DNA from: DTKD01 sp964494345
GTDB taxonomy: Bacteria > Armatimonadota > UBA5829
Assembly (NCBI GenBank): GCA_964494345.1
Contig: CAZBSI010000012.1
Span: 16,840 to 80,839, forward strand
Length of the DNA stretch: 64,000 bases
Reading direction: 5' to 3'
Shown in pieces: positions 26,261 through 36,313 of the stretch (positions are counted from its first letter, which is position 1; every line of letters begins with the position of its first letter). A program made the position numbers and the translations under genes. Below the pieces are notes generated by a model. That model did not search any database. It had not been told where the DNA came from and worked only from the letters and a program-made list of their open reading frames with translations.

Positions 26261-27422
26261 ATGTGCTCAGGGCTTTGCGTAGGGCGTCGGTGTAGTATTG
26301 GACGTTTTCCCAGATTGCGTCGTCGGCTATTCTGTGGTCGGGGCATGGGATGAAGCCGCCTAAGTCGACTAACTTCTTTAGCCTCTCGACCTCTTTGTCG
26401 ATTGCGGCGTAGTCCTGAGCAAGGACGTGCTTGCGCATGCCCCCTACCCCTCGGACTTGTTTGCCATACAACTTACGCCACTCGGCTATACTCGCACCCC
26501 AGGTGCCGACTTCGATTGGGAACATCACATTGACGCCGTTTTCCAGCCAGATTGGCACCAGTGCGTCGATCTTGCCGTCGCAGTCGAGAGAGACAAGGTT
26601 GATGCCGTAAGATGAAAGTAAATCGGTTATGCGCTTGTAGTGCGGGCCGACGTGTTTGGCGAAGAAATTGGGATTGACCAATGGGCCGCTTCTGAAGCAG
26701 ATGTCCTCCCAGAAATGGCCGATGTCGAACAGTGCGCCTGTTTCTAAAGCCGCCCTGGTGTTTTGGTAACACAACTCCGCAGTGACGTCGATCATTTCTA
26801 TGACCAGATCAGGATCATCGGCGATTAAATAGCACAGGTTTTCCATACCGACGATATCGCGAATGCTGCCGTAAAGGCTGCCGCAGTGCAGGAGATAGTG
26901 ATCTTTTCGGTTTGGTTGTTTTAGATAGTCAAGCCCGCCCTGGTTGAATGGCTTCATCTCGGTCTCGCAGTTAACCCAACCCCCAGTTACTCGCTCCATA
27001 AAAAATTGTAGCCGCGGCCTGAAAAGCTCATCCCATTCCTTGCGACCCTTGAGGATGTGGTCGAACTCCATAGGGATGCCCGTTGCGCCCTCTCGCCGCA
27101 GGACAATAACGCCATTATAAGTCTGGATTTTCTGAGAGCCGTCGGGAAGCGTCTCAATGACCCTGGTCTCAAAACCGGGCACGATGCCGTGGCTCGGAGA
27201 AAATACCCTGTGATAGGCCAGATCAAAGCCGAGCTTTTTGGTTAAATGCTCCAACCGAACATCGCCGTCGCCAGCCAATGCCTGGTGGTACTCGTCTTCG
27301 GTTAGATGACCTTCGTTTTTCCACTTGACCAAAGTCTCCGCAAGAAAACCGAAATGTAAAATCGGCATGCTATCGTAAGGCTCGTATGACAGGACTGCGA
27401 GAATCCGCTCTCTGTTGGTCAC
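26259..27422 (-). CDS. Uroporphyrinogen decarboxylase (URO-D) superfamily protein
   Basis: 387 residues with the URO-D barrel pattern: MTNRERILAVLSYEPYDSMP at the N-terminus, MEFDHILKGRKEWDELFRPR, LHCGSLYGSIRDIVGMENLC, DIGHFWEDICFRSGPLVNPN and LVSLDCDGKIDALVPIWLEN. Such divergent members are usually not haem-pathway enzymes; many are corrinoid-dependent methyltransferases of the MtaA/CmuA kind or act in glycan-related gene sets. A specific substrate cannot be assigned. C-terminal CPDHRIADDAIWENVQYYTD is typical of the group. The stop codon lies at the edge of the heptamer repeat tract. Confidence 0.8.
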   Translation of the reverse strand: MTNRERILAVLSYEPYDSMPILHFGFLAETLVKWKNEGHLTEDEYHQALAGDGDVRLEHLTKKLGFDLAYHRVFSPSHGIVPGFETRVIETLPDGSQKIQTYNGVIVLRREGATGIPMEFDHILKGRKEWDELFRPRLQFFMERVTGGWVNCETEMKPFNQGGLDYLKQPNRKDHYLLHCGSLYGSIRDIVGMENLCYLIADDPDLVIEMIDVTAELCYQNTRAALETGALFDIGHFWEDICFRSGPLVNPNFFAKHVGPHYKRITDLLSSYGINLVSLDCDGKIDALVPIWLENGVNVMFPIEVGTWGASIAEWRKLYGKQVRGVGGMRKHVLAQDYAAIDKEVERLKKLVDLGGFIPCPDHRIADDAIWENVQYYTDALRKALST

Positions 27423-27602
27423 TATTATAATCCCCCATCTTCGGGTTGATTGTCAGATTTGATATGCTTATACAACGCTGGCCGATCCAATGTCAAGAAA
27501 AAACAGCGGGGAATTGCGAATTTGGTGCGCAGTGCTGCTCATTTGCCAATATAATATCCGCCCTTTTGTGATCAGCGTGGGATATAATGGAATAAGGTAG
27601 AG

Positions 27603-30600
27603 GTGAAAGGTGCGGCCGCACAAGTGAGAGTAGTTGTTCGTAGTTTTCTTATCATAATAATTGCCTGTCTTGCAACCTCGCTCGCAAGCGCGTCTGTTGT
27701 CTCTTCGCAGGGCAAACAGCCCGAAATCAAATATGTCCCAGACAGGATTATAGTAGGGTTCAAAAACAACGGCTCGGCGATGATGCGCGCACATAACCTG
27801 ACATCCAATGCGGTAAACGCGCTGAATACTCGGAACCGCCTGACCTCCATCAAGCCGCTATACCCGGCAAAAGCTCACAAAGGTATTTCTGCGTCCAGTC
27901 TGCCCGGCAGTTCCGACGATGTCTTCGTATTGGAGTTCGCAAAGGGAACCGACCCCGTGGCACTGGCGAAAGAATACTCTAAACTGCCTGAAGTGCGATA
28001 CGCCGAGCCAGATTATATAAGGCACGCTATGCGCACCGATCCAAATGACACTTACTGGTCTACTTCAGGGTCGTGGGGACAGAGTTATCGGGACCAATGG
28101 GACATGGAGATTATGCGCTGTCCGGATGCATGGGATATACAGACCGGCAGCGCCTCTACGGTTATCGCTGTTATCGACAGCGGCATAGACTATAACCACC
28201 CCGATATTATAGGAAACCTGTGGCAAAACCCCGGGGAGATTCCCGGAAACGGCATCGACGATGACGGCAATGGATTTGTTGATGATTATATCGGTTACGA
28301 TTTCTGCAATAACGATGGCGACCCGATGGACGACCACGGCCACGGCACACACGTATCCGGCACCATCGGGGCGGTTGGTAATAACTCCGTCGGCATCAGC
28401 GGCGTCAACTGGAATTGCAGCATAATGTCGCTGAAGATACTCGATTCGAGCGGCAATGGATCAGACTCCGACCTGGCTGCGGCGATTATCTACGCTGCGG
28501 ATATGGGGGCGCAAGTCATAAATATGAGCCTCGGCGGGGACGAGTATTCGCAGACCATTCACGATGCATTCGTCTACGCTCACCAACAGCGGGGCTGTGT
28601 GCTGGTCATTGCAGCGGGGAATGCCAACACTAACCTGACCAGTGCGTATCCGGGTTGGGACAACATGTGCATCACGGTGGCGGCCAGCGATCAAAATGAC
28701 GCCAAGTGTTATTTTTCTAACTATGGCGTTAAGATCGCGGTGTCGGCTCCCGGCGGAGGCCCGACCGGCTCGACCCCGCCGTGCGCTCAATATAACTGCC
28801 TCTCTCTGCGCGCTGCGAAGACCGATATGCTCCCGGCGAGTTGTGGCCCCGGAGCCGGGATTATAGGGCAGAATTATTACCGGCAGGCAGGTACTTCGAT
28901 GGCGTGTCCGCACGTGGCTGGGCTTGCCGCGCTGATTTTGTCTCAAAACCCGACCTGGACCAATGAGCAGGTCCGACAGGCAATCCAAATGAGGGCCGAC
29001 GATATCCTAACCCCCGGATTTGACACTAAATCCGGCTTCGGCAGGGTCAACGCCTACGCTTCGGTAACTTCGCCGGAGCCTATGGAGGCGATGATAATCA
29101 GTCCAAACAATGGCGAAAAGGTATGGAATCGCATTGTGGTGAACGGGATTGCTGCGGGACCAAACTTTACCGGTTATACGGTAGACTATGGATCTGGCCG
29201 TGAACCGTCGAGTTGGACAACAATCTATACGGGTTATGAGCCGGTGAGATATGGCCCTTTGGCGGCATTCGAACCGAATCTGCTTGTTCCGGGGGTCTAT
29301 ACCCTCAGATTGAGGACAACTGGGTCGGGAACGGAGCTAAACGGCGAGTATCGAATAGAGGTAATAGTCGATTCGCCTGTAGGGTCGGGACACTTTACTG
29401 AACTCTTCGACTCAGCCTCGGCATTTGATCTTGATAATCTGTCTCTTGAATTCACGCCGGATGGCAGCAATGGATTCTATTCTTTATGCTTGAAAGAGAT
29501 AAATGAGCTGCCGACTGACCCCTCCGGCGGCACTGTGTTGCAATTGGATGAAGATGACTACAAGGAAGTGATCCTTGATTCGGCGCAGGTCTCGCTGTAT
29601 GGCAAAACAAGGGACAGGTTCTATGTGGGAAGCAACGGATATGTGACCTTTGATGCGGGGGATACCAGTTGGTCGGAGACTTATAATCAGCACTTTGCAC
29701 ATCCGAGAATCTCGGCTTTGTTTGATGATTTGTCACCTGTCGAGGGCACGGTGAGCTGGAAACAGTTGGCTGACAGGGTGGCGGTCACTTTTGAGAACGT
29801 ACCGGAATACGGAAGCTCTGAAGGCAACACTTTTCAGATCGAGATGTTTTTTGACGGCAGAATTGTGCTGTCCTATCTTGGCATCAGCGCCGGAGATGGC
29901 CTGGTTGGGTTGTCCGAAGGGGACGGAACCCCTGTTGGGTTTACAAAAAGCGATCTTTCAAGATATGACCACTGCAATCTTATAAGCAGGGCTGTGCAGA
30001 TAATGAGCCCTAACGGCGGGGAGTATTTTGAACCAGGAGCCGGGGTGTCGATACAATGGGCAACACTTGGCATCGATTGGGTGCCGACAGACAAGATTAA
30101 CTTATTGTATAGTATTGATTCTGGCGATTGGACTCCGATACCGGGTGCAAGTGGGCTGGCATATCACTTGGGCTCGTTTAACTGGGACACGACTGGGCTT
30201 GTCGAATCCAATAAATATTTAGTGCGGATAGAATATGCGGGAGATGATTCGATATCGGATGCATCCGATGATTATTTTACAATCGCTATAGACAACACCC
30301 CACCAACGATAGTTCATAGCCCTATGGCCAATACAAAAAATCAGACTGGGCCGTATCACGTGTGCGCTAATGTGACGGATGCGTATGGAGTGGAAAGCGT
30401 CACGCTATTCTGGTCGAAAAACGGAGGCGCGTTTAATCAAGTCGCGATGCAGTCTACTGCGTATCCAAACGAATATTGTGCATCTATTCCGGGGCCGAGC
30501 GTTATCGGGGATCAATATTGTTATTATATTGAAGCGCAAGATGCCTCTTCGGCTCAGAACCTTGCCCGCGACCCACAATCCGACACCTACTGTTTTGAGA

Positions 30601-32288
30601 TACTGGATTGCAAACCCGCGACGCCGGTCGATCCTACCCCTGCTGATAGTTCTAATGACGCCTCAATCAACAGTACCTTAAGCTGGAAAGACGGCGAAGA
30701 TGCATTTGATTTGGTCAATGGCGGGTTTGAGACGGGTGATTTCACCGGCTGGTCGGTTGGGTCTGGAGAGGGCAACGTCGATCAGTGGGTCGTAGTGACC
30801 ATAGATGAGCCGGGCTGGTCGGGGGATGGGCATCCTTTTGAAGGCACATACTATGCGCAGAACGGCTTCGACGGAGCAGCCGGGCAGTACGTTGATCTAT
30901 ATCAGGAGATAGCGGTTCCAAGCTGGGTGAGCTCGCTTGCACTGCGATGGAGTGATCGTTTGCAGTGGGATATCACCCACAACGCCACTAAAGCCCGCGG
31001 ATACTCGGTGACTATCCAGCCAGCGGGAGGGGGGTCCGCGATCGCAGAACTCTACTCCACCACATTGGAACCTATGACATCGGGGGATACGGGTTATGTG
31101 ACACACACAGTTGATTTGCTGGCATTAGCGCCAAGCCTCGTAGGCAAGACGATGAGAGTAAACTTCCACCTGGCAATCCCCGAAAGCTACACCGGGCCTG
31201 CTCAAATCGATTTGGATGCGATATCGTTGATTTTGGACCCGCTGCAGGAAAACCAGCCAAGCGCGACGATCAGTGGCGAGATCAAGAAACATTCGATGAA
31301 GTCGCAGCTATTAGACAGGCAAGCGTATGAAAAACTTAGGGCGGCAATACTGGCGACTCCGGTTATAAATAAAAGAATGCCCGCTAATTTCAGAGCCCAA
31401 GAAATCGCCGAGCATCAGACGACTTTTGATGTGTTGTTTGGTAAGTCTTCGGAGTCATTGGCTTTGATCGGGACTGGATTGACCGAGCCGACTTTTAACC
31501 CCGGGCCTTTGGAAAGGCGCGCAAAATATTATTGGAGAGTGGTAGCCCATAACGATTGCGGAAGCACAGACGGGCCGTTGTGGTCGTTTACCACCGAATC
31601 CGCGCCTATAACTAAACCTGCAAACGGCGCGTCCGTGGAGCTGAGGCAGGTAGCTGTTACTGAGGCTAAGCCTGATTACTTCTATGTGGAGACCAGTACA
31701 AGGGAGTCTGGAATCAGGGTTGAGAAGGCTTCTCACGGGCTGAGCATAGGCGATGTGGTAAATATCACGGGCACGATGCGCACCAACGCTAATTATGAAA
31801 GATACGTCGAAGCTGCTGAGATTACTAATGTACCTTTGACCGAATTCATCAAGCCACTCGGTATGGTCAACAAAAGCGTCGGGGGTTCGGACTGGTTCTA
31901 TAACCCGTCCACTGGCGCCGGGCAGAGGGGAATCGACGGCTGCAGCGGATTGAATAACATTGGCTTGCTGGTGAGTGTGTGGGGCAAAGTTGTCTCTAAG
32001 GGCCGTGGCTGGTTTTATATTGATGATGGTTCCGCGGTGAAAGATGGAACAGGAATCACTGGAATATATTGCGAACTGCCGGAGGGCGTGGCTGCCCCAT
32101 CGGTTGGAGAATTCGTCAGGGTAACGGGGATTTCGAGTTGTGAGCTGTATGAAAGTGCTCTGGTTAGTGTAATTGCTCTGAGAAACGCAGATGATATCTA
32201 CTGTTTTTCTGGCTATTTTGCCACGTCTTCCTTAGTCAGCTCACATTCACCACGCACACTTCAAAGACCAAGGGACGTGGTCAAATAA
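27603..32288 (+). CDS. Secreted multidomain subtilisin-like serine protease (S8)
   Basis: 1561 residues. A hydrophobic signal segment (VVVRSFLIIIIACLATSLAS) is followed by an inhibitor-like propeptide (about 45-140). The S8 domain spans about 165-500 with the full triad: Asp192 (VIAVIDSGIDYNHPD), His247 (HGHGTHVSGTIGA) and Ser432 (AGTSMACPHVAG). The rest is beta-rich: Ig-like modules (VQIMSPNGGEYFEPGAGVSI at about 800), a carbohydrate-binding-like region (about 1040-1200), a segment KYYWRVVAHNDCGSTDGPLW, and a C-terminal OB-like domain (VWGKVVSKGRGWFYIDDGSA) shared with two amidases here. GTG 27603 opens the frame; GTG 27624, behind AAAGG and with more leader after the TATAAT at 27583, is an alternative start. 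Probably cell-surface or secreted. Confidence 0.88.
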   Translation: MKGAAAQVRVVVRSFLIIIIACLATSLASASVVSSQGKQPEIKYVPDRIIVGFKNNGSAMMRAHNLTSNAVNALNTRNRLTSIKPLYPAKAHKGISASSLPGSSDDVFVLEFAKGTDPVALAKEYSKLPEVRYAEPDYIRHAMRTDPNDTYWSTSGSWGQSYRDQWDMEIMRCPDAWDIQTGSASTVIAVIDSGIDYNHPDIIGNLWQNPGEIPGNGIDDDGNGFVDDYIGYDFCNNDGDPMDDHGHGTHVSGTIGAVGNNSVGISGVNWNCSIMSLKILDSSGNGSDSDLAAAIIYAADMGAQVINMSLGGDEYSQTIHDAFVYAHQQRGCVLVIAAGNANTNLTSAYPGWDNMCITVAASDQNDAKCYFSNYGVKIAVSAPGGGPTGSTPPCAQYNCLSLRAAKTDMLPASCGPGAGIIGQNYYRQAGTSMACPHVAGLAALILSQNPTWTNEQVRQAIQMRADDILTPGFDTKSGFGRVNAYASVTSPEPMEAMIISPNNGEKVWNRIVVNGIAAGPNFTGYTVDYGSGREPSSWTTIYTGYEPVRYGPLAAFEPNLLVPGVYTLRLRTTGSGTELNGEYRIEVIVDSPVGSGHFTELFDSASAFDLDNLSLEFTPDGSNGFYSLCLKEINELPTDPSGGTVLQLDEDDYKEVILDSAQVSLYGKTRDRFYVGSNGYVTFDAGDTSWSETYNQHFAHPRISALFDDLSPVEGTVSWKQLADRVAVTFENVPEYGSSEGNTFQIEMFFDGRIVLSYLGISAGDGLVGLSEGDGTPVGFTKSDLSRYDHCNLISRAVQIMSPNGGEYFEPGAGVSIQWATLGIDWVPTDKINLLYSIDSGDWTPIPGASGLAYHLGSFNWDTTGLVESNKYLVRIEYAGDDSISDASDDYFTIAIDNTPPTIVHSPMANTKNQTGPYHVCANVTDAYGVESVTLFWSKNGGAFNQVAMQSTAYPNEYCASIPGPSVIGDQYCYYIEAQDASSAQNLARDPQSDTYCFEILDCKPATPVDPTPADSSNDASINSTLSWKDGEDAFDLVNGGFETGDFTGWSVGSGEGNVDQWVVVTIDEPGWSGDGHPFEGTYYAQNGFDGAAGQYVDLYQEIAVPSWVSSLALRWSDRLQWDITHNATKARGYSVTIQPAGGGSAIAELYSTTLEPMTSGDTGYVTHTVDLLALAPSLVGKTMRVNFHLAIPESYTGPAQIDLDAISLILDPLQENQPSATISGEIKKHSMKSQLLDRQAYEKLRAAILATPVINKRMPANFRAQEIAEHQTTFDVLFGKSSESLALIGTGLTEPTFNPGPLERRAKYYWRVVAHNDCGSTDGPLWSFTTESAPITKPANGASVELRQVAVTEAKPDYFYVETSTRESGIRVEKASHGLSIGDVVNITGTMRTNANYERYVEAAEITNVPLTEFIKPLGMVNKSVGGSDWFYNPSTGAGQRGIDGCSGLNNIGLLVSVWGKVVSKGRGWFYIDDGSAVKDGTGITGIYCELPEGVAAPSVGEFVRVTGISSCELYESALVSVIALRNADDIYCFSGYFATSSLVSSHSPRTLQRPRDVVK

Positions 32289-32292
32289 TTAT

Positions 32293-32321
32293 TTGACAAG
32301 TCAACTAGTTGGGCTTATAGT
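32293..32321 (+). promoter_or_regulatory. Sigma-70-type promoter for amidase gene
   Basis: TTGACA (32293-32298), a 17-base spacer and TATAGT (32316-32321). It directly follows the protease stop and shows that the amidase is transcribed separately. Confidence 0.75.
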
Positions 32322-32385
32322 GCAGATGCACACATGTGCGTCTCAGGAACAGCAGGGCCTGGGATGAAATATAGGAGGAACGCTT

Positions 32386-35300
32386 ATGAATAGGCCTGCC
32401 ATCTGTTGGAGGGCGTCAGTTATACTGGCGCTTGTATTCTTGCTTTGTGCAGGAATGGCTAATGCCGCGACTGTTCAAGTGCGGTTTTGGCAAAACGACC
32501 AAATTGCCATCGTAAATCGCGATGTACCAACTGGAGTTTCCCCTGCCGAAGCGGCGATTCGCGCTCTAGTAGCCGGTCCCACCGCTGCAGAGGCACAAGC
32601 TGGTGTGAAGTCTTCTATTCCGGCTGGGGTCAGTATTGTAAAACTAAACCTGACGCAGACTGCCGCGGAAATAGATATGTCCGCCGGGGTCACGAGCGGA
32701 CTTTCTGAAGCGGGGTTGACGGATATCTTCAATCAATTCCGGATGACGCTCGGAGATTTCCCTGCGATTGCCAGTATCAAGCTGACCTCGAAGGGTAAAT
32801 CGCTGGGCTCTTATCTATCTGATACCGGCATCGTGGGACAGCCTGCTCCTGCTCTTGTTAAGACCAATGCTGTCGGTTTGGCCGGCAAGAAAATCTGTGT
32901 CGGGCCTTCTCACGGTAAGTTTTGGAACGGCAGCGGCTGGTATTGGCAGAGAGGCTTGACCTGCGGATGGGGTGAAGCGGCGCTCGAAGACCTTCTCAGC
33001 ATCAAACTGGTCACGTTGCTTGGTCAATATCTGACGCAGGATGGGGCCACTGTAGTCTACCCAAGACAAATGAACCTTAGCGACTGCTGCCATACCGAGA
33101 CGGGCCTGCCCTGGCATCAAATGTGTGCGCAGTCCTGGTTGAAGCACGCTGGTCTGCCCGGTAGCGTCTGGGCGAGTGCGAGCGGCAACTATGGCGCAGA
33201 GACTGCAGTCAATCGAAACAGCGACGATATCCGTGCTCGGCCGCTTTATGCCGATTACACCAACTCGGACATCTATATTGCGCACCACACCAACGCTGGT
33301 GGAGAGGGTACTGCTACCGGAACCGAGACCTTTAGAGACACGCAGATGGCTTATCCTCAGTATGTGGGCGATAGCTTGAACCTGGCAAATGCGATTCAGA
33401 ACAACGTGGTGAGCGCAATACGCAGCACGTTCGATGAGGAACCGGGTTGGGCGAACAGAGGAGTAAAGGACTCCGCTGGCGGATTTGGCGAGATCCGAGT
33501 CCCCTCGCGGCCTGCCGTTCTCATTGAGCTTGGCTTCCATGACGACTGCACCAGAGACGCACTTTATATGACCCAGGATGATTTCTTCAAATCTGTTGCG
33601 GAATGGGGTCTTTATAAGGGAATCTGCGAGTATTTTGGCAACACGCCGACCTGGGATAAGTATTCCTGTGAGTATGTCTCGGATACAATTCCGGCGACTA
33701 TGAACCCGAAGCAGGTCTATAACTGCTCCATCACTCTTCGAAACCGTGGCGTGGCCTGGTATAGCGCCAGAGGATTCAGGCTGGTAGCGACCGGTAACAA
33801 CGACTCGTGGTTCAAGAGTGTTTCTTTCATCAACTCGCCCAACGGAATTAAACCGGGTGAGACTGCTACGTTTAATTTCCAGTTAACCGGCCCGGTGGTG
33901 GGCGGCGTGCGCACTACAGAGTGGAAAATGGCTCGAAACGGATACAGCGCCGCCTTTGGCCCTACCATTACGAAGGTGGTTGATGCAGGAACGGTCATAG
34001 ACAACGATCCTCCGACTGTGCCTGCCAACCTGCACTCGACAGCGGCAACGACTGTCACCATATCCCTTGCGTGGAATGCCTCCACCGACGTTGACAGCGA
34101 AGTAACTGGATATACTGTGTATCGCAACGGCAGTGCTGTCGCTACAATCAGCGGAACGACCTATAAGGACACGGGCCTTACACACGGCACGACCTATACC
34201 TATGAAGTAGACGCTATCGACGCATTTAATAACAGGTCTGCCAAGTGCGACCCTGTTCAGGCGTCCACAGTTGAAGACGGCGAACCTCCGACGGTGCCGG
34301 GCAATCTGCGAACCACCGCAGTTAACGCAAATAACGTGGCGCTTGCCTGGGACGCGTCGACTGACAATGTTGGTGTGACCGGCTACGCGATCTATCGCAA
34401 TGGAGTATCCATCGCGACCACCACGTCGACTACATATAACGACACTGGAGTGGCTCAGAGCTCGAGCTACACATATCAGGTCGATGCTTACGATGCGGCG
34501 GGTAATCGCTCCGCTAAGAGCAACACCGTTTCGCTTAATACACCGATCCTGTCTACGTGGGGACCGTATACGCTGACCCAGGGCGGAACGATCTACTATC
34601 CGAGTTACTTTAACGCTACATACACAACAGGGTGGTATACGACCACAGCAGGCACTGGAGCCGCCAGGACGGTTCTGAAGGCTACTGATGCGCAGATGGC
34701 GACGATGCCGGCGCAGGCGATAGTCAATGGCGCTACGTTTACTGTAAAGTACCAGAGAAGCGGTGCGTACAGCACATCTGCTAACAACCCACTTAATATT
34801 TACAGGATAACTAAGGATTGGAATAGCGGCTCTGTATTGTGGAACACGCCGTGGGCAAGTGGTGGCGGGGACTACGCCTCTGTCGGCACTGCTTCTCAGG
34901 CGTGCATTTACCCTGATGACGGTTATGTATTTACGTTTAACGTAAGTGGAACGAATGGCTGGTTCCCTTATGGCGTGTTGATGAAGGGCGACAACGAGTC
35001 GAGCATTACGTATAGAAAGAAGTTCATAACAAACAGCGGAACTCTTGCTGTGAACTACGTGCCGCCGACTCCGACTATCAGAACGTGGTCATATCTGGGA
35101 CATTATCCGCAGGGGACGACCAACGACCACGCGACGCGAATCAACACTGACCACGTGGCGGGAACCTATGTCGGCATTCCGATTACCGAGGCCAACATAG
35201 CTCCGTGCGCCGCTAATGGCGCGGCTGGGCCGAGCTATGGCAACAACTATGGCGACTTCAAATGGAAGAAGGGCACGTCAGCAAACGACGTCTGCAGCCT

Positions 35301-36237
35301 GCTTCAACCGACGTTCTATAACGCTCCGGCGGTGGACAACGGCACTACCTATGCTGCTACATACATCTACAACAGTGGCGCACAGGTAACTAATACCTAT
35401 CTGTTCATCGGATCAGACGACGCCTGCAAGGTGTATCTGAACGGTGCTTTGGCGGGTAGCTATACGGCTGGTCGCGGCTGCGTGGCGGATAGCGACATGT
35501 ATGGCCCGGTCACTATTAAGAGTGGCTGGAACAGACTGCTGGTTAAGGTTGAAAACGGTGGCGGCGGGTATGGTCTTTACGCTCGCGTCGGCTATATCAA
35601 CCGCACCGCAGTGCCGAACCTGACCGCTTATGCGGTGGACGGGGCGGTTCCGACCAATCCGACAAGCTGCACAGAATCTGGTGGCGCTGTTGATAATACC
35701 GCTCAGTCGGCAGTTACCGCGCCCAGCTTCGGTTGGAGTGGCGCTGCTGATCCTCAGGGAACCGGCGAAGGCGTATCCGGCGTCCGGGGTTATAGAGTAT
35801 ACTTCGGAACTGATCCGGATGGCACTCCTGATGCGTTCCAGACCGGGGCCACGTTTGCCCCTGGAACTCAGGCTCCTGGCACATATTATCTGCGCGTAAG
35901 CACTGTGGACTTCGCACTCAACGAGTCCGAGCCGCAGACGCTGTTCACGTTTGTGCTTGAGGACCCCCAGGTGGATTCCTATGGTATCACCAACAAGGCG
36001 GCGCTGGATGCGTTGACCGCAACCGCCGCTGCTACTACTAAGTTCACCGTTTGGGGTGCTGTGAGTGTGATCGATGCCAACAGCTTCGTCGTAGACGACG
36101 GATCTGGCGCGCCGATCAAGGTCCTTAAGGCCAACCACGGATTCTCCAACGGCGACTATGTATCGGCTGCCGGAACGCTCGATGTGAGCGGACCTCAGCC
36201 TGTGTTGACTGCATTGACAGCTAAAAAGCAGAACTGA
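32386..36237 (+). CDS. Secreted GerMN / N-acetylmuramoyl-L-alanine amidase with FN3 and accessory domains (copy 1)
   Basis: 1283 residues, ATG behind AGGAGG. Signal peptide about 1-28 (ILALVFLLCAGMANA). A GerMN domain (about 29-145; VPTGVSPAEAAIRALVAGPT) is followed by an Amidase_3 domain (about 170-400) that cleaves the lactyl-amide bond of peptidoglycan. Its zinc ligands are seen in GPSHGKFWNGSGW, GWGEAALEDL and YIAHHTNAGG, and the catalytic Glu in AVLIELGFHDDC. Then come a beta-sandwich (about 410-530), two fibronectin type III repeats (about 545-720; AWNASTDVDSEVTGYTVYRN, AWDASTDNVGVTGYAIYRN), two carbohydrate-binding-like regions, and the C-terminal OB-like domain WGAVSVIDANSFVVDDGSGA. 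A paralogue lies at 52967. Likely a surface wall hydrolase. Confidence 0.88.
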   Translation: MNRPAICWRASVILALVFLLCAGMANAATVQVRFWQNDQIAIVNRDVPTGVSPAEAAIRALVAGPTAAEAQAGVKSSIPAGVSIVKLNLTQTAAEIDMSAGVTSGLSEAGLTDIFNQFRMTLGDFPAIASIKLTSKGKSLGSYLSDTGIVGQPAPALVKTNAVGLAGKKICVGPSHGKFWNGSGWYWQRGLTCGWGEAALEDLLSIKLVTLLGQYLTQDGATVVYPRQMNLSDCCHTETGLPWHQMCAQSWLKHAGLPGSVWASASGNYGAETAVNRNSDDIRARPLYADYTNSDIYIAHHTNAGGEGTATGTETFRDTQMAYPQYVGDSLNLANAIQNNVVSAIRSTFDEEPGWANRGVKDSAGGFGEIRVPSRPAVLIELGFHDDCTRDALYMTQDDFFKSVAEWGLYKGICEYFGNTPTWDKYSCEYVSDTIPATMNPKQVYNCSITLRNRGVAWYSARGFRLVATGNNDSWFKSVSFINSPNGIKPGETATFNFQLTGPVVGGVRTTEWKMARNGYSAAFGPTITKVVDAGTVIDNDPPTVPANLHSTAATTVTISLAWNASTDVDSEVTGYTVYRNGSAVATISGTTYKDTGLTHGTTYTYEVDAIDAFNNRSAKCDPVQASTVEDGEPPTVPGNLRTTAVNANNVALAWDASTDNVGVTGYAIYRNGVSIATTTSTTYNDTGVAQSSSYTYQVDAYDAAGNRSAKSNTVSLNTPILSTWGPYTLTQGGTIYYPSYFNATYTTGWYTTTAGTGAARTVLKATDAQMATMPAQAIVNGATFTVKYQRSGAYSTSANNPLNIYRITKDWNSGSVLWNTPWASGGGDYASVGTASQACIYPDDGYVFTFNVSGTNGWFPYGVLMKGDNESSITYRKKFITNSGTLAVNYVPPTPTIRTWSYLGHYPQGTTNDHATRINTDHVAGTYVGIPITEANIAPCAANGAAGPSYGNNYGDFKWKKGTSANDVCSLLQPTFYNAPAVDNGTTYAATYIYNSGAQVTNTYLFIGSDDACKVYLNGALAGSYTAGRGCVADSDMYGPVTIKSGWNRLLVKVENGGGGYGLYARVGYINRTAVPNLTAYAVDGAVPTNPTSCTESGGAVDNTAQSAVTAPSFGWSGAADPQGTGEGVSGVRGYRVYFGTDPDGTPDAFQTGATFAPGTQAPGTYYLRVSTVDFALNESEPQTLFTFVLEDPQVDSYGITNKAALDALTATAAATTKFTVWGAVSVIDANSFVVDDGSGAPIKVLKANHGFSNGDYVSAAGTLDVSGPQPVLTALTAKKQN

Positions 36238-36265
36238 TCTGTGCGGTCGATGTGAATGACTCGAA

Positions 36266-36298
36266 GGGGGTTGTCAGTAATGGCAACCCCCGTTGTTT
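36266..36298 (+). terminator. Rho-independent terminator after amidase copy 1
   Basis: GGGGGTTG (36266-36273) pairs perfectly with CAACCCCC (36284-36291), followed by GTTGTTT. Confidence 0.75.
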
Positions 36299-36313
36299 AA
36301 TGGTCAAATTGAT

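Noticed and set aside
32815..33540. Antisense frame within amidase copy 1
   Set aside because: It overlaps the conserved Amidase_3 domain entirely and resembles no protein family.
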